Assembly: GCA_023420895.1 (NCBI GenBank)
Contig: JAEZUY010000021.1
Coordinates: forward strand, 72,554-136,553
Length of the DNA: 64,000 nt
Origin: Bacillota bacterium
Lineage (GTDB): Bacteria > Bacillota > Clostridia > Tissierellales > Gottschalkiaceae
Direction: 5' to 3'
Shown here: one piece after another, positions 44,916 to 54,098 of the stretch
How positions within the stretch are numbered: the stretch's first letter is position 1
Layout: every line of letters starts with the position of its first letter
The notes under the pieces: generated by a model
Database searches by the model: none
What the model was told of the DNA's origin: nothing
The model's input: only the letters and a program-made list of their open reading frames with translations
Position numbers and translations under genes: made by a program

Positions 44916-46157
44916 TCAGTCTCTATATTTAGCGAGGATTATGCTCGCATTCTGTCCTCCGAATCCCATTGAATTAGAAAGAGCATAGTTGACTTCCTGA
45001 TTTATTCCTTTATTAGGAACGTAGTCAAGATCGCATTCCTCGTCTTTATTCTCATAGTTTATCGTAGGAGGTATGAAGTCGTTTGAAACCGCAAGTGCGC
45101 ATACGCAGGCTTCAATTCCTCCGGCCGCTCCTAAAAGATGGCCTGTCATTGACTTTGAAGAGCTTATTTTAAGCTTATAGGCATGATCTCCAAAAAGGTC
45201 TTTTATAGCTGCAGTTTCATAGAGATCATTGTAGTGAGTCGAAGTTCCATGAGCATTTATATAGTCTATAGCTTCCGGCTCAAGACCCGCTTTTTTAAGC
45301 GCAAGTCTCATGGCTCTGTTCGCTCCCTCTCCATTTTCAGCAGGTGTCGTTATATGGTTCGCGTCGCATGACATTCCGTATCCAACAACTTCTGCATATA
45401 TCTTTGCGCCTCTCTTCTTCGCATGTTCAAGCTCTTCGAGAATCATCATTCCTGCGCCTTCTCCCATTACGAAACCGTCTCTGTCTCTGTCGAAAGGTCT
45501 GCTCGCTTTTTCAGGCTCTCCGTTTCTAGTAGAAAGAGCTTTCATCGAAGCAAATCCTGAAATTGCCATCTCAGTTATAGAAGCCTCTGTTCCTCCGGAT
45601 ACTAATATATCGGCATCTCCTCTTCTTATAACTTCAAAAGCGTCTCCAAGCGCATGAGTCGATGATGCGCATGCTGTAACTACTGTTTCATTCGGCCCTT
45701 TAGCTCCGAACTGTATTCCTATATGGCCCGATGCCATATTTATAATCATCATAGGTATGAAAAACGGACTCACTCTTCTTGCGCCTTTCTTTCTGTATAA
45801 ATCCATCTGGTCTTCAAAAGTAGCCATTCCTCCGATTCCCGAGCCTATTATAACTCCGAATCTCTCTTTATCTATACTTTCTAAATCTAATTCTGAATCA
45901 TCGATTGCAAGTAATGCCGCCGCCACTGCATACTGTGAAAATAGGTCCATTCTTTTGGCGTCTTTCTTTGACATGAAGTCTTCAGCATTGAAATCTTTAA
46001 CTTCTGCGGCAATTTTCACCGGTATATCGCCTGTATCGAATTTCGTTATTTCAGAAACTCCCGATTTACCTTCTTTTAAAGAACTGAAAAATTCATCTTT
46101 CCCTGTTCCTATAGGAGATACAGTTCCTATACCTGTTATCACTACTCTTCTGTTCAT
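44916..46157 (-). CDS. fabF: 3-oxoacyl-ACP synthase II
   Basis: Elongates acyl-ACP with malonyl-ACP. 413 aa from ATG 46157 (GGAGG upstream). Catalytic Cys in VTACASSTHA, His in HGTSTHYND and SMTGHLLGAAG, Lys between them. N-terminal RRVVITGIGTVSPIG. Last gene of plsX-fabHKDG-acpP-fabF. A 137-base gap with a structured element separates it from acpP. Confidence 0.97.
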   Translation of the reverse strand: MNRRVVITGIGTVSPIGTGKDEFFSSLKEGKSGVSEITKFDTGDIPVKIAAEVKDFNAEDFMSKKDAKRMDLFSQYAVAAALLAIDDSELDLESIDKERFGVIIGSGIGGMATFEDQMDLYRKKGARRVSPFFIPMMIINMASGHIGIQFGAKGPNETVVTACASSTHALGDAFEVIRRGDADILVSGGTEASITEMAISGFASMKALSTRNGEPEKASRPFDRDRDGFVMGEGAGMMILEELEHAKKRGAKIYAEVVGYGMSCDANHITTPAENGEGANRAMRLALKKAGLEPEAIDYINAHGTSTHYNDLYETAAIKDLFGDHAYKLKISSSKSMTGHLLGAAGGIEACVCALAVSNDFIPPTINYENKDEECDLDYVPNKGINQEVNYALSNSMGFGGQNASIILAKYRD

Positions 46158-46220
46158 AAAAGCCTCCAAATCTGATTTAATTAGGTTAAATCCTTTCTCA
46201 ATAAAGCTTTTCTCTGAAAT

Positions 46221-46267
46221 ATCCGCACGTTCTAAGCCGTATACCTCAGCTTAAAATCATTGCGGAT
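46221..46267 (-). other. Nested inverted repeats between acpP and fabF
   Basis: ATCCGCA (46221-46227) pairs with TGCGGAT (46261-46267), and inside it TAAGC (46233-46237) pairs with GCTTA (46249-46253). No T-tract. A folded intercistronic RNA that could affect acpP transcript stability or fabF translation. Confidence 0.45.
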
Positions 46268-46294
46268 ACTCCAATTTCAGACATAGAATCTATT

Positions 46295-46522
46295 CTATGC
46301 GTTTTTTTCTATATAATCTACTGCATCTTTAACTGTTTTTATTTCTTCAGCATCTTCGTCAGATATTTCTAGTCCGAACTCTTCTTCAAGCGCCATAACA
46401 AGTTCTACAACGTCTAGAGAATCTGCTCCTAGATCGTCCTGGAATGAAGATTCCATTTTCACTTCGTCCTCGCTTACATCAAGCTGTTCTGCTATTATGT
46501 CTTTAACTTTATCAAATGTCAT
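46295..46522 (-). CDS. acpP: Acyl carrier protein
   Basis: 75 aa, acidic four-helix protein. Phosphopantetheine attachment Ser35 in [17 protein letters not shown]. Start ATG 46522 behind GGAGG. It has a probable promoter of its own, so ACP could be made in excess of the enzymes. Confidence 0.98.
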   Translation of the reverse strand: MTFDKVKDIIAEQLDVSEDEVKMESSFQDDLGADSLDVVELVMALEEEFGLEISDEDAEEIKTVKDAVDYIEKNA

Positions 46523-46560
46523 GATTTTTGCCTCCTTTCGAATTACCTATTTCCTATAAC

Positions 46561-46589
46561 ATTATATCACAAGAAATTGCTGTAAACTA
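46561..46589 (-). promoter_or_regulatory. Possible internal promoter of acpP
   Basis: Minus strand: TAGTTT, 17-base spacer, extended -10 TGATATAAT (TATAAT at 46566-46561), in the gap after fabG. Confidence 0.45.
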
Positions 46590-46591
46590 TT

Positions 46592-47332
46592 CTAAATCAT
46601 TCCTCCGTCTACCACGAGAACCTGACCTGTTATATAGGATGCTCTGTCTGAACACAGAAATGCGACTGCATTTGCAACATCCTGAACATTCCCAAGTCTT
46701 CCCATAGGTATCGAGTTTTTATAATTTTCTATAAGTTCTTCCGGGAGCTTATCAGTCATATCCGTCTCGATAAATCCCGGTGCTACTGCATTCACTCTCA
46801 CATTTTTCTTTGAAATTTCTTTTGAAAGAGATTTTGTGAATCCTATAACTCCGGCTTTTGAGGCAGAATAGTTCACCTGTCCCGGATTTCCGCTTATTCC
46901 CACTATAGACGATATATTTACTATAGATGCGTTCTTCGTTTTAAGCATAGGTCTCAAAGCCGCTTTAGTCACATTGAACACGCCTTTTAAATTGACATCT
47001 ATTACAGCATCGAAATCTTCTTCCGACATTCTTAAAAGCAGATTGTCTCTGGTGATTCCCGCATTGTTAATCAGAAGATCCACTTTACCGAGTTCTTCTA
47101 TGGCCTTATCCACAAGATTTTTTGCTTCATCCGCCTTAGAAATATCCGCCTTTATAAATACTGCCTTTCTTCCTTTAGATTCTATCTCTTTTCTGAGCGC
47201 TTCCGCCTCTTCACTTTCCATAATATCGTTTATTGCAATATCAGCTCCGAGCTCTGCAAGCTCCAGCGCTATAGCCTTTCCAAGACCTCTTGCAGCTCCC
47301 GTTATAAGAGCTTTTCTTCCGTCAAGTCTCAT
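46592..47332 (-). CDS. fabG: 3-oxoacyl-ACP reductase
   Basis: NADPH-dependent reduction of 3-oxoacyl-ACP. 246 aa from ATG 47332, which gives the usual MRLDGRKALITGAARGLG start; a GTG at 47356 behind GGCGGTGG is an alternative that would add eight residues. TGAARGLG motif, NNAG, catalytic Ser in NISSIVG, YSASK, and C-terminal DGG. Its position between fabD and acpP fixes the role. Confidence 0.96.
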   Translation of the reverse strand: MRLDGRKALITGAARGLGKAIALELAELGADIAINDIMESEEAEALRKEIESKGRKAVFIKADISKADEAKNLVDKAIEELGKVDLLINNAGITRDNLLLRMSEEDFDAVIDVNLKGVFNVTKAALRPMLKTKNASIVNISSIVGISGNPGQVNYSASKAGVIGFTKSLSKEISKKNVRVNAVAPGFIETDMTDKLPEELIENYKNSIPMGRLGNVQDVANAVAFLCSDRASYITGQVLVVDGGMI

Positions 47333-47380
47333 AATTCCATGCTGAAAATTCAGCACTCCACCGCCTTTCAGTGAATACTT

Positions 47381-48325
47381 TTATATTTCTTTTATCTTTT
47401 CAAGAGCCTTTTCGAGAGACTCAGCATCTTCAGCGTTCAGAACAGTGACCTCGGTCTTCATTTTCTTCGCAGTCTTTTTCACGAATGAAGAAAGAGTCTT
47501 TCCGACACCCGCTTCAATGAAAACTCTCACACCGTCCTCTATCATATTCTCTATTATATTCTGAAATCTCACAGACGACGAAATCTGTTTAACGAGATTC
47601 TCTCTTATATCTTCTCCGCCGTATTTCTCTCCTGTGACATTCAGATATATATCTATCTCCGGCTCTTTAATCTCTGTCTCTTCTAAAAGCTTTCCAAGTT
47701 TTTCTCCTGCGCCTTCCATCATCTCAGTATGGAAAGGACCGCTTACTGAAAGCATTATACATCTTTTTGCGCCTTTTTCTTTCAGAACTTCAGCAGCTTT
47801 TTCAACAGTCCCGGTCTCTCCCGATACTACTATCTGACCCGGACAGTTGTAATTCGCTATCTTTATAATCCCGCTGTCTGAAAGCTCATTTACAGTTTCT
47901 TCTATCTTTTCAGTATCCATTCCTATTATTGCGCACATAGCGCCTTTTCCTGAAGGAACCGCCTCTTCCATCAGCTTTCCTCTTCTGCTCACAAGTTCTA
48001 GAGCTTCATAGTAGTCTAAAGAACCTGCTTCTACAAGAGCTGAATACTCTCCCAGGCTGAGTCCGGCTGCAGCATCAGGCTCTATCCCTTCAGCTTTCAG
48101 AATTTCTGAAACCATATTAGAAACCATCAGAATTCCCGGCTGAGTTATCTCAGTCTTTTTAATCTCGTCTTCAGTTCCGTTAAAAAGCCTGTCAGTCAGA
48201 CTGAATCCGAGCTTCTCATCCGATTTTTCAGCAATCTCTCTCGCTATATCGTATTTTTCGCATAGAGATTTTCCCATTCCGGGATACTGAGCTCCCTGTC
48301 CGGGAAATAAAAAAGCTGTTTTCAT
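47381..48325 (-). CDS. fabD: Malonyl-CoA:ACP transacylase
   Basis: Loads malonyl onto ACP. 314 aa. FPGQGAQYPGMG at the N terminus, active Ser in GLSLGEYSAL near 90, and catalytic His in VSGPFHTEMM near 198. Ten bases after fabK. Confidence 0.96.
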   Translation of the reverse strand: MKTAFLFPGQGAQYPGMGKSLCEKYDIAREIAEKSDEKLGFSLTDRLFNGTEDEIKKTEITQPGILMVSNMVSEILKAEGIEPDAAAGLSLGEYSALVEAGSLDYYEALELVSRRGKLMEEAVPSGKGAMCAIIGMDTEKIEETVNELSDSGIIKIANYNCPGQIVVSGETGTVEKAAEVLKEKGAKRCIMLSVSGPFHTEMMEGAGEKLGKLLEETEIKEPEIDIYLNVTGEKYGGEDIRENLVKQISSSVRFQNIIENMIEDGVRVFIEAGVGKTLSSFVKKTAKKMKTEVTVLNAEDAESLEKALEKIKEI

Positions 48326-48335
48326 AAAAATCCTC

Positions 48336-49277
48336 CTAAAGCTTCATTCCAGACAGACTGTCTACAGTCTTCTGGGCATCTTCTATGATTTCCTTTATTA
48401 TTTCTCTGCACGGCTTTATATCTTTTATCATTCCCGATATCTGGCCTGCCATTACAGAGCCGTTTTTGACATCTCCGTCTATAGCCGCGGCTTTCAGAGC
48501 TCCTCTTCCGAGCTCTTCCATATCGGCAATGCACGCGCCCTCTTTTTCCATCTTTTCAAATTCCTTAGTAAATCCGTTTTTAAGAACTCTTACAGGGTGC
48601 CCTGTGCATCTTCCCGTAACTACTGCATCTCTGTCTTTAGCTTTAACTACAGCTTCTTTGAAATCAGGATGGGCTATGCACTCATCGGAACATATGAATC
48701 TCGTTCCTATCTGAACGGCCTCGGCTCCTAAAGCCAGCGCCGCCGCAAGCCCTCTTCCGTCTCCTATTCCGCCTGCAGCTATTACAGGAATTTCAACAGC
48801 ATCGGCTACCTGAGGAAGAAGACATAATGTAGTCAGCTCTCCTATATGGCCTCCTGCTTCAGTTCCTTCTATTATAACGGCATCCGCGCCGCTTTTTTCC
48901 ATTCTCTTTGCAAGAGCTACAGTGGGAACTACCGGTATGACCTTTATCCCGTTTTCTTTAAATCTCTCAATATATTTTCCGGGATTTCCGGCTCCTGTCG
49001 TAACCATTGCAACTTTTTCTTTGCAGACAAGATCTGCAATCTCGTCCACATATTCAGAAAGCAGCATTATATTGACTCCGAAAGGCTTGTCTGTAAGCTC
49101 TCTCGCCTTGTCTATCTGCGCTTTCAGATGCTCAGCATTTCCGCTTCCGCATCCTATTATTCCCATACCTCCGGCTTCAGACACGGCCGCTGCAAGTTCT
49201 GCAGTGCCAAGCCACGCCATACCCCCCTGCAGTATGGGATATTCTATATTCAGAAGTTTGCATATTCTGTTTTCCAT
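48336..49277 (-). CDS. fabK: Enoyl-ACP reductase II (FMN-dependent)
   Basis: Flavoprotein reductase of the last elongation step, the NAD(P)H/FMN type common in Clostridia and streptococci and insensitive to FabI inhibitors. 313 aa, TIM barrel: YPILQGGMAWLGTAELAAAV, IEGTEAGGHIGE near 140, and AAGGIGDGRGLAAALALGAEAVQIGTR region (FMN phosphate). No fabI or fabV is seen, so FabK is presumably the enzyme for this pathway. Confidence 0.95.
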   Translation of the reverse strand: MENRICKLLNIEYPILQGGMAWLGTAELAAAVSEAGGMGIIGCGSGNAEHLKAQIDKARELTDKPFGVNIMLLSEYVDEIADLVCKEKVAMVTTGAGNPGKYIERFKENGIKVIPVVPTVALAKRMEKSGADAVIIEGTEAGGHIGELTTLCLLPQVADAVEIPVIAAGGIGDGRGLAAALALGAEAVQIGTRFICSDECIAHPDFKEAVVKAKDRDAVVTGRCTGHPVRVLKNGFTKEFEKMEKEGACIADMEELGRGALKAAAIDGDVKNGSVMAGQISGMIKDIKPCREIIKEIIEDAQKTVDSLSGMKL

Positions 49278-49286
49278 AGTTTCCTC

Positions 49287-50276
49287 CTATATTCCCGACT
49301 CCATTACACATGCTCCCCATGTCAGACCTCCTCCGAAGCCTATCAGAAGCAGCCTGTCGCCTTTTTTTATCTTTCCGGACTTCACTCCTTCATCGAGTGC
49401 CACCGGAATTGAAGCCGCAGACATATTTCCGTAACGGTCGAGATTTATCAGAATCTTCTCTTTATCGAGTTTCAGTTTCTTATTAGCCGCATCTATTATC
49501 CTTATATTGGCCTGATGCGGAATCATGAAGTCCAGTTCTTCAGATGTCATTCCGGCTTTTTTTAAAGCCTCATCTGCAAGTTCTGGAAGTTTTCTCACGG
49601 CAAACTTGAAAATATCGCTGCCGTTCATCTTCATATACTGGCCTCCATTACCAAGAGCTTCATCATCAAAAGGCATTACAGAGCCTCCTGCCGGAACTAT
49701 CAGTTTCCCGGCTCCGCTTCCGTCGCTTCCCATCACGAAACTCATAATTCCCCTGCTGTCAGTCTTTCCTATTACAGCAGCGCCTGCTCCGTCTCCGAAA
49801 ATAACGCATGTTCCTCTGTCTGACCAGTCGAGTATGCTCGACATCTTCTCTGCGCCTATCAGAAGCACATTTTCACAGATTCCTGATGCTACAAAAGAAT
49901 ATGCGGCCGATAAGCCGAATACGAATCCCGAACATGCGGCTGATATATCGAATGCAGGAACTTTCCGAAGCCCCATCTTCTCCTGAACTGAACAGGCTGT
50001 AGCCGGTGTCGGCTGATCTGGAGACATAGTTGCAACTATTACCATGTCTATATCTTCAGGCTTCAGTCCTGCAGACTCTACGGCCCTTGTTCCGGCCTTT
50101 GCGGCAAGATCTGATGTATTCTCCCCTTCAGCTATTCTTCTCTCTTTAATTCCGGTTCTCGCAGTAATCCATTCATCAGAAGTGTCGACGATTTTTTCAA
50201 GATCGAAATTCGTCATCACCTTTTCAGGAATATAGGATCCTGTGCCTTTAATGCCTATATTGCAGTTATTTTTCAT
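49287..50276 (-). CDS. fabH: 3-oxoacyl-ACP synthase III
   Basis: Initiates fatty acid synthesis by joining acyl-CoA and malonyl-ACP. 329 aa from ATG 50276 with GGAGG upstream; its start overlaps the plsX end by 11 bases. Catalytic Cys in ISAACSGFVFGLS near 112, His in FMIPHQANIRII near 245, and Asn in the GNMSAASIP loop. Chain-start specificity (branched or straight) is not readable. Confidence 0.97.
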   Translation of the reverse strand: MKNNCNIGIKGTGSYIPEKVMTNFDLEKIVDTSDEWITARTGIKERRIAEGENTSDLAAKAGTRAVESAGLKPEDIDMVIVATMSPDQPTPATACSVQEKMGLRKVPAFDISAACSGFVFGLSAAYSFVASGICENVLLIGAEKMSSILDWSDRGTCVIFGDGAGAAVIGKTDSRGIMSFVMGSDGSGAGKLIVPAGGSVMPFDDEALGNGGQYMKMNGSDIFKFAVRKLPELADEALKKAGMTSEELDFMIPHQANIRIIDAANKKLKLDKEKILINLDRYGNMSAASIPVALDEGVKSGKIKKGDRLLLIGFGGGLTWGACVMESGI

Positions 50277-51276
50277 TTTGCTCCTCCAGAAGCATCTTCT
50301 CCTCAATCTTTTCCGGAACTTTGGCTATAACTATTTCTCTTGCCTGTCTTATGGCATTCTTTATAGTTACAGCGTCTGAACTTCCGTGAGCCTTTATAAC
50401 AGGCTTTTTAAGACCAAGAAGAGCCGCTCCTCCGTAATCATTGTATGAAAGATCTTTTCCAACTCTCTTTAAGTCGTCCTTGATAAGAGCTCCTCCTATC
50501 TTGGACTTTACTGAACTGTGCAGTGCTGTTTTTATAGAAGAGAACAGAAAATCTACAATTCCTTCTAACGATTTAAGTATTATATTTCCTGTAAAGCCGT
50601 CGCATACCAGTACATCCGCTTCAGATCTGAATATGTCTCTCGGCTCCACATTTCCTATGAAATCCAGACTTTCAGCGCTTTCCATAAGTCCGTGCGCCTC
50701 TTTGTATAAATCTGATCCCTTTTCTTTCTCTGCACCTATATTTATAAGTCCTGTCTTAGGACTGTTTTTCTTCATTATAGTTTCAGCGTAGATGCTTCCC
50801 ATAACGCCGAACTGCTGAAAATACTTCGGCTTGCATTCAGCATTCGCCCCTGCATCTAAAAGGAATCCTTCGCCTTCAAACTTAGGATATATGAATCCTA
50901 TAGCCGGTCTTTCTATTCCCTTGATTCTCTTCACTATGAAGATTCCTCCGCTTAAAAGAGCGCCTGTACTTCCGGAAGACACGAAAGCATCAGCCTCTCC
51001 TTCTTTTAAGGCCTTCATTCCGACAACTATAGAAGAATCCTTCTTTCTTCTTATCGCCATCGCCGGATTGTCATTATTAGTTATAACTTCTGATGCCGGT
51101 ATTATTTCGATTCTGTTTTCATCGTAATTTTCTTCTGAAAGAGCCTCTTTTATCTCTTCCTCTTTGCCGACAAGGGCGATTTCGACATCGCTGAATTCAT
51201 CAAGAGCCATCAAAGCTCCTTTTAAATTCGACTTCAGGCCTTCATCTCCGCCCATTAAATCTAATGCTATTTTCAA
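50266..51276 (-). CDS. plsX: Phosphate acyltransferase PlsX
   Basis: Makes acyl-phosphate from acyl-ACP for PlsY. 336 aa. I take the TTG at 51276 (AGAGGTG six bases upstream), giving KIALDLMGGDEG; the GTG at 51285 would overlap the binding site. Visible: NNDNPAMAIRRKKDSS, SSGSTGALL, and GFTGNIILKSLEG. First gene of the fab operon; the fapR regulator that often precedes it in Firmicutes is absent here. Confidence 0.96.
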   Translation of the reverse strand: MKIALDLMGGDEGLKSNLKGALMALDEFSDVEIALVGKEEEIKEALSEENYDENRIEIIPASEVITNNDNPAMAIRRKKDSSIVVGMKALKEGEADAFVSSGSTGALLSGGIFIVKRIKGIERPAIGFIYPKFEGEGFLLDAGANAECKPKYFQQFGVMGSIYAETIMKKNSPKTGLINIGAEKEKGSDLYKEAHGLMESAESLDFIGNVEPRDIFRSEADVLVCDGFTGNIILKSLEGIVDFLFSSIKTALHSSVKSKIGGALIKDDLKRVGKDLSYNDYGGAALLGLKKPVIKAHGSSDAVTIKNAIRQAREIVIAKVPEKIEEKMLLEEQNEK

Positions 51277-51550
51277 ACCTATCACCTCTCTGATTGTGTA
51301 TAGATTATCATTTAATTTAATTCTAATAAAAGTATATATTAATATTATTTAAAAATCAATTATTTTATTTTGTCCAATTGTGTATTTTATAATATTTACA
51401 GTTAAATTCCTCACTGCTGTAGATTTATTCATTTATATTTATATTGATTTTATTATTCAATTTTATGATAATCCATCCGATTTACCTGCACTCCAAATAT
51501 TTTGAGCGCTTCTCAAATCTATTTTCATATTTTTCTTTATATATTATTAA
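51277..51550. other. Gene-free, AT-rich stretch upstream of plsX
   Basis: Promoter region for plsX. No TTAGTACC-type FapR operator or other clear regulator site was seen, and no coding frame that I can support. Confidence 0.45.
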
Positions 51551-51578
51551 GACTGCATACTTCAAGAAATATGCAGTC
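51551..51578 (-). terminator. Terminator after the deacetylase gene
   Basis: GACTGCATA pairs with TATGCAGTC around a 10-base loop, 13 bases after the stop at 51591. The T-tract on the minus strand is weak. Confidence 0.65.
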
Positions 51579-51590
51579 CCTATATCAATA

Positions 51591-52895
51591 TTAAAACTCT
51601 TCAAGACTCACTCCTGTAATCTCTTCAAGCTTATTTATTCTCTCATCCTGATTTCCTATATTCTCAAACGGAAGCTGACTGTTTCTTCCCATCATAGTCA
51701 GCATCTTCTTAAGCACCTTTACCGGTGTTTCATATACAGGAGTATTTATTCTCTTTAGAGGAATATCGGAATTTCTCAAATCTGAAATTCCCTCTTCCGT
51801 TCCAAGTCTGTAAACATATCCTCTCTTCTTATATACAGAGTCTGTAAACGCGTCTGTAAATCCGAAAGGATAAGTGAATATATTCGCTTTATGTCCGATA
51901 TGAAGCTCCATCTTCTGCTGGAATTCTATATCGTCTCCTGCAATTCTTCCTTCTCTCGCCATCTCGGATTCACCTTTAACTCCCATGACTCCTCCAAGAT
52001 AGTTCTGAGCATCATTCTTTTCATTGTGAAGATTGTAAGTATGAGCCTGTATGTCGACTACACCGCTTTCTTCCATCTCTTCTGCATAATCCCATGTGAC
52101 GAAACTTAAACTCTTGCTTTCCCAGTCTTCAGGCTTTGAATTGTCTATATATCTTCCTACAATAGACATCGTGAATTTAAAGCCGAGCTTCTCCATTATA
52201 GGATAGGCTATCTTGTAATTGCTGCAGTATCCGTCGTCAAAAGTCACTATCACAGAATTCTGAGCAATCTGCTTCTTTCCTTCTCTGTAATCGAGATAGT
52301 CCTGAAACGTTATAGTCTGAAAATTAAGCGCTTTAAGATAAAGCATGTACTCCTTGAACGTCTTGTCGCTTATTATGACTCCGATATCCCCGTTATAATC
52401 TTTTCTGATCTCATGGAATATCAGAATCGGAATATTGTGAGGCTGGTTCTGATCTAGAGCCGGTCCGTGAACTTCCGGATTGTAAGCCGCTCTCTGTTCA
52501 AAAAGCTCTCTGTTTCTCTCTATCTCATGAGCTTTTGTAAGAGCTTTTTTTCTTTCAATTTCTTTCTCCAGCTCTTCTTTGTCTCTAAATCCGTCCTCTT
52601 TCTCAAGTTTTTCTGTAAGAGCTGAAATATCCATATCGCTTATTTCCGCATCTTCTCTGTTTTCATGCGTACTTTCATCTGCACTTTCTTCAGCTTTATC
52701 TGATACTGCATCCTCTTTCTCTTTTTCAGCTTCTTTCACAGTTTCTTTTTCATCCTCTTCTTTTTCCGCATATACACTGGGTCCTCTATAAGGATTTTCA
52801 TTTTCTGCAATAAAACTCACCTTAGTGCATCCGGCTGCTGAAAGAGAAATTGCGATAGCGGCTGAAACGGCCAAGAGTTTTTTTATTCTTTTCAT
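51591..52895 (-). CDS. Polysaccharide deacetylase lipoprotein
   Basis: 434 aa. Lipoprotein signal with a SAAGC lipobox, a Glu/Lys/Ser-rich linker to about residue 130, then a NodB-type carbohydrate esterase 4 domain: FDDGYCSNYKIAYPIMEKLG near 218-237 with the metal-binding Asp, and a TYPFG motif near 325. CE4 enzymes deacetylate peptidoglycan or other wall glycans. The His-x3-His motif after it is not obvious (DIQAHTYNLH could supply it). It lies between rpmF and plsX, breaking the usual yceD-rpmF-fapR-plsX order. Confidence 0.9.
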   Translation of the reverse strand: MKRIKKLLAVSAAIAISLSAAGCTKVSFIAENENPYRGPSVYAEKEEDEKETVKEAEKEKEDAVSDKAEESADESTHENREDAEISDMDISALTEKLEKEDGFRDKEELEKEIERKKALTKAHEIERNRELFEQRAAYNPEVHGPALDQNQPHNIPILIFHEIRKDYNGDIGVIISDKTFKEYMLYLKALNFQTITFQDYLDYREGKKQIAQNSVIVTFDDGYCSNYKIAYPIMEKLGFKFTMSIVGRYIDNSKPEDWESKSLSFVTWDYAEEMEESGVVDIQAHTYNLHNEKNDAQNYLGGVMGVKGESEMAREGRIAGDDIEFQQKMELHIGHKANIFTYPFGFTDAFTDSVYKKRGYVYRLGTEEGISDLRNSDIPLKRINTPVYETPVKVLKKMLTMMGRNSQLPFENIGNQDERINKLEEITGVSLEEF

Positions 52896-52979
52896 AATAC
52901 TCAGATTCGCTTCCTTTCCAGTTTAGACATTTATATAGGACAGCTCTTTATTTATCCTACACTACCATTATATACAAAA

Positions 52980-53011
52980 AGAGGGGCAAATAAAATATAT
53001 TTACCCCTCTA
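52980..53011 (-). terminator. Terminator of the yceD-rpmF transcript
   Basis: Minus strand AGAGGGGTAAAT pairs with ATTTGCCCCTCT, one mismatch, then TTTTTG. About 40 bases after the rpmF stop. Confidence 0.82.
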
Positions 53012-53049
53012 TATCATAAAAGAATCTGCGCAAGTTCTCTTATATTCAA

Positions 53050-53229
53050 TTAATCTACTGCTACAACTTCTTCATTTTTATAGTATCCGCATTCTCCGCA
53101 CACTCTGTGTGGAAGTTTCGGCTCATTGCACTGTGGACATTTTACTACAGTCGCTTTTTTAAGTCTTTGAGCTGATGCTCTTCTCATATCTCTTTTAGCT
53201 TTTGATGTTTTACGCTTAGGTACTGCCAT
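53050..53229 (-). CDS. rpmF: 50S ribosomal protein L32
   Basis: 59 aa. N-terminal [18 protein letters not shown] and zinc ribbon C31-x2-C34...C44-x2-C47 (CPQC, CGEC), so the zinc-binding form of L32. Start ATG 53229 with AGGAGGTG. Follows yceD by 88 bases, the standard pairing. Confidence 0.97.
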   Translation of the reverse strand: MAVPKRKTSKAKRDMRRASAQRLKKATVVKCPQCNEPKLPHRVCGECGYYKNEEVVAVD

Positions 53230-53317
53230 CTGAAAACACCTCCTTAATTTTAATCTACCTTATATATTCTACCATAACTGAACTCAAGTGAAAACCACTT
53301 TTTTATCTGACTTAAGT

Positions 53318-53812
53318 TTAGTCGAAAAGTTCTTTCAGTTTAGCAAGTCTCGGGTCAACATTATCTATTTCGCAGCCGCATGTTTCTTCATTCAGATTGG
53401 CTCCGCACACCGGGCAGAGACCTTTGCAGTCTTCAGAACATACAACTTTCATCGGCGACGTAGCCAGTATAATATCGGCAAGATAGTCTTCTATGAAAAT
53501 CTCATCCTCATTATATGCGGCTACTGAATCTTCAGCTGAATCCAATTCACTATTCCCTCTAACGAGAGCCAGGTCCAGATCCTCCTCGATTTGAACTTCA
53601 GTATCCTTAAGACAGCGCGCGCACGCATCCTTGTAAGTGTAATAGAGCTTTCCTGTGAGCGCTCCGTCCTCACTTCCGGCATAAACTGTTCCTGCAACTC
53701 TTACCGGGTTTTCAACATGCTCTCCGACTCTGTCCTTATCCACCTCAACCTTCTCATCGAACTGAAGGCTCAGCTCCGAACCGTCTATTAGTTTCTTTAA
53801 TCCTAACTTCAT
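53318..53812 (-). CDS. DUF177 (YceD) protein
   Basis: 164 aa from ATG 53812 with AGAGGTG upstream. DUF177 features: CARCLKDTEVQIEEDLDLAL in the middle, and a C-terminal zinc-ribbon-like CSEDCKGLCPVCGANLNEET region. YceD affects rRNA or 23S processing in plants and E. coli and nearly always precedes rpmF. Cys arrangement is intact. Confidence 0.93.
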   Translation of the reverse strand: MKLGLKKLIDGSELSLQFDEKVEVDKDRVGEHVENPVRVAGTVYAGSEDGALTGKLYYTYKDACARCLKDTEVQIEEDLDLALVRGNSELDSAEDSVAAYNEDEIFIEDYLADIILATSPMKVVCSEDCKGLCPVCGANLNEETCGCEIDNVDPRLAKLKELFD

Positions 53813-54040
53813 TTCAGTCACCTCTTAATATGCTGACAAAATCAATTATAATAAGCATTATAATATTTGTCAAGTATTTTTATTGACAGCTAAAATTAGG
53901 GAAACTGCCGCTTCCCCTATATATATTTTAGAACATATTCCGATATTTATCAATGATGCGGACTGCTCCTAATCCAAAGAAGCAGAATTTATTTATTTCC
54001 CGTCTGTAAATGGAGGGGGATTTTCCCTTTTTCACAAAGA

Positions 54041-54068
54041 AAAGACGGCCGGTTTCATCCAGCCGTCC
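54041..54068 (-). terminator. Terminator of ackA
   Basis: Minus strand GACGGC with GCCGTC, an imperfect stem, followed by TTTTCTTTG. 30 bases after the ackA stop. Confidence 0.8.
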
Positions 54069-54098
54069 TGTTTTCTATATTAGCTATTTGTCTTCTCT

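Noticed and set aside
48322..48534. Arg-rich 70-aa minus-strand frame
   Set aside because: Alternate frame of the fabK C terminus, no binding site.
48922..49434. Overlapping 170- and 188-aa plus-strand frames
   Set aside because: Antisense to fabK and fabH, which are complete and motif-rich.
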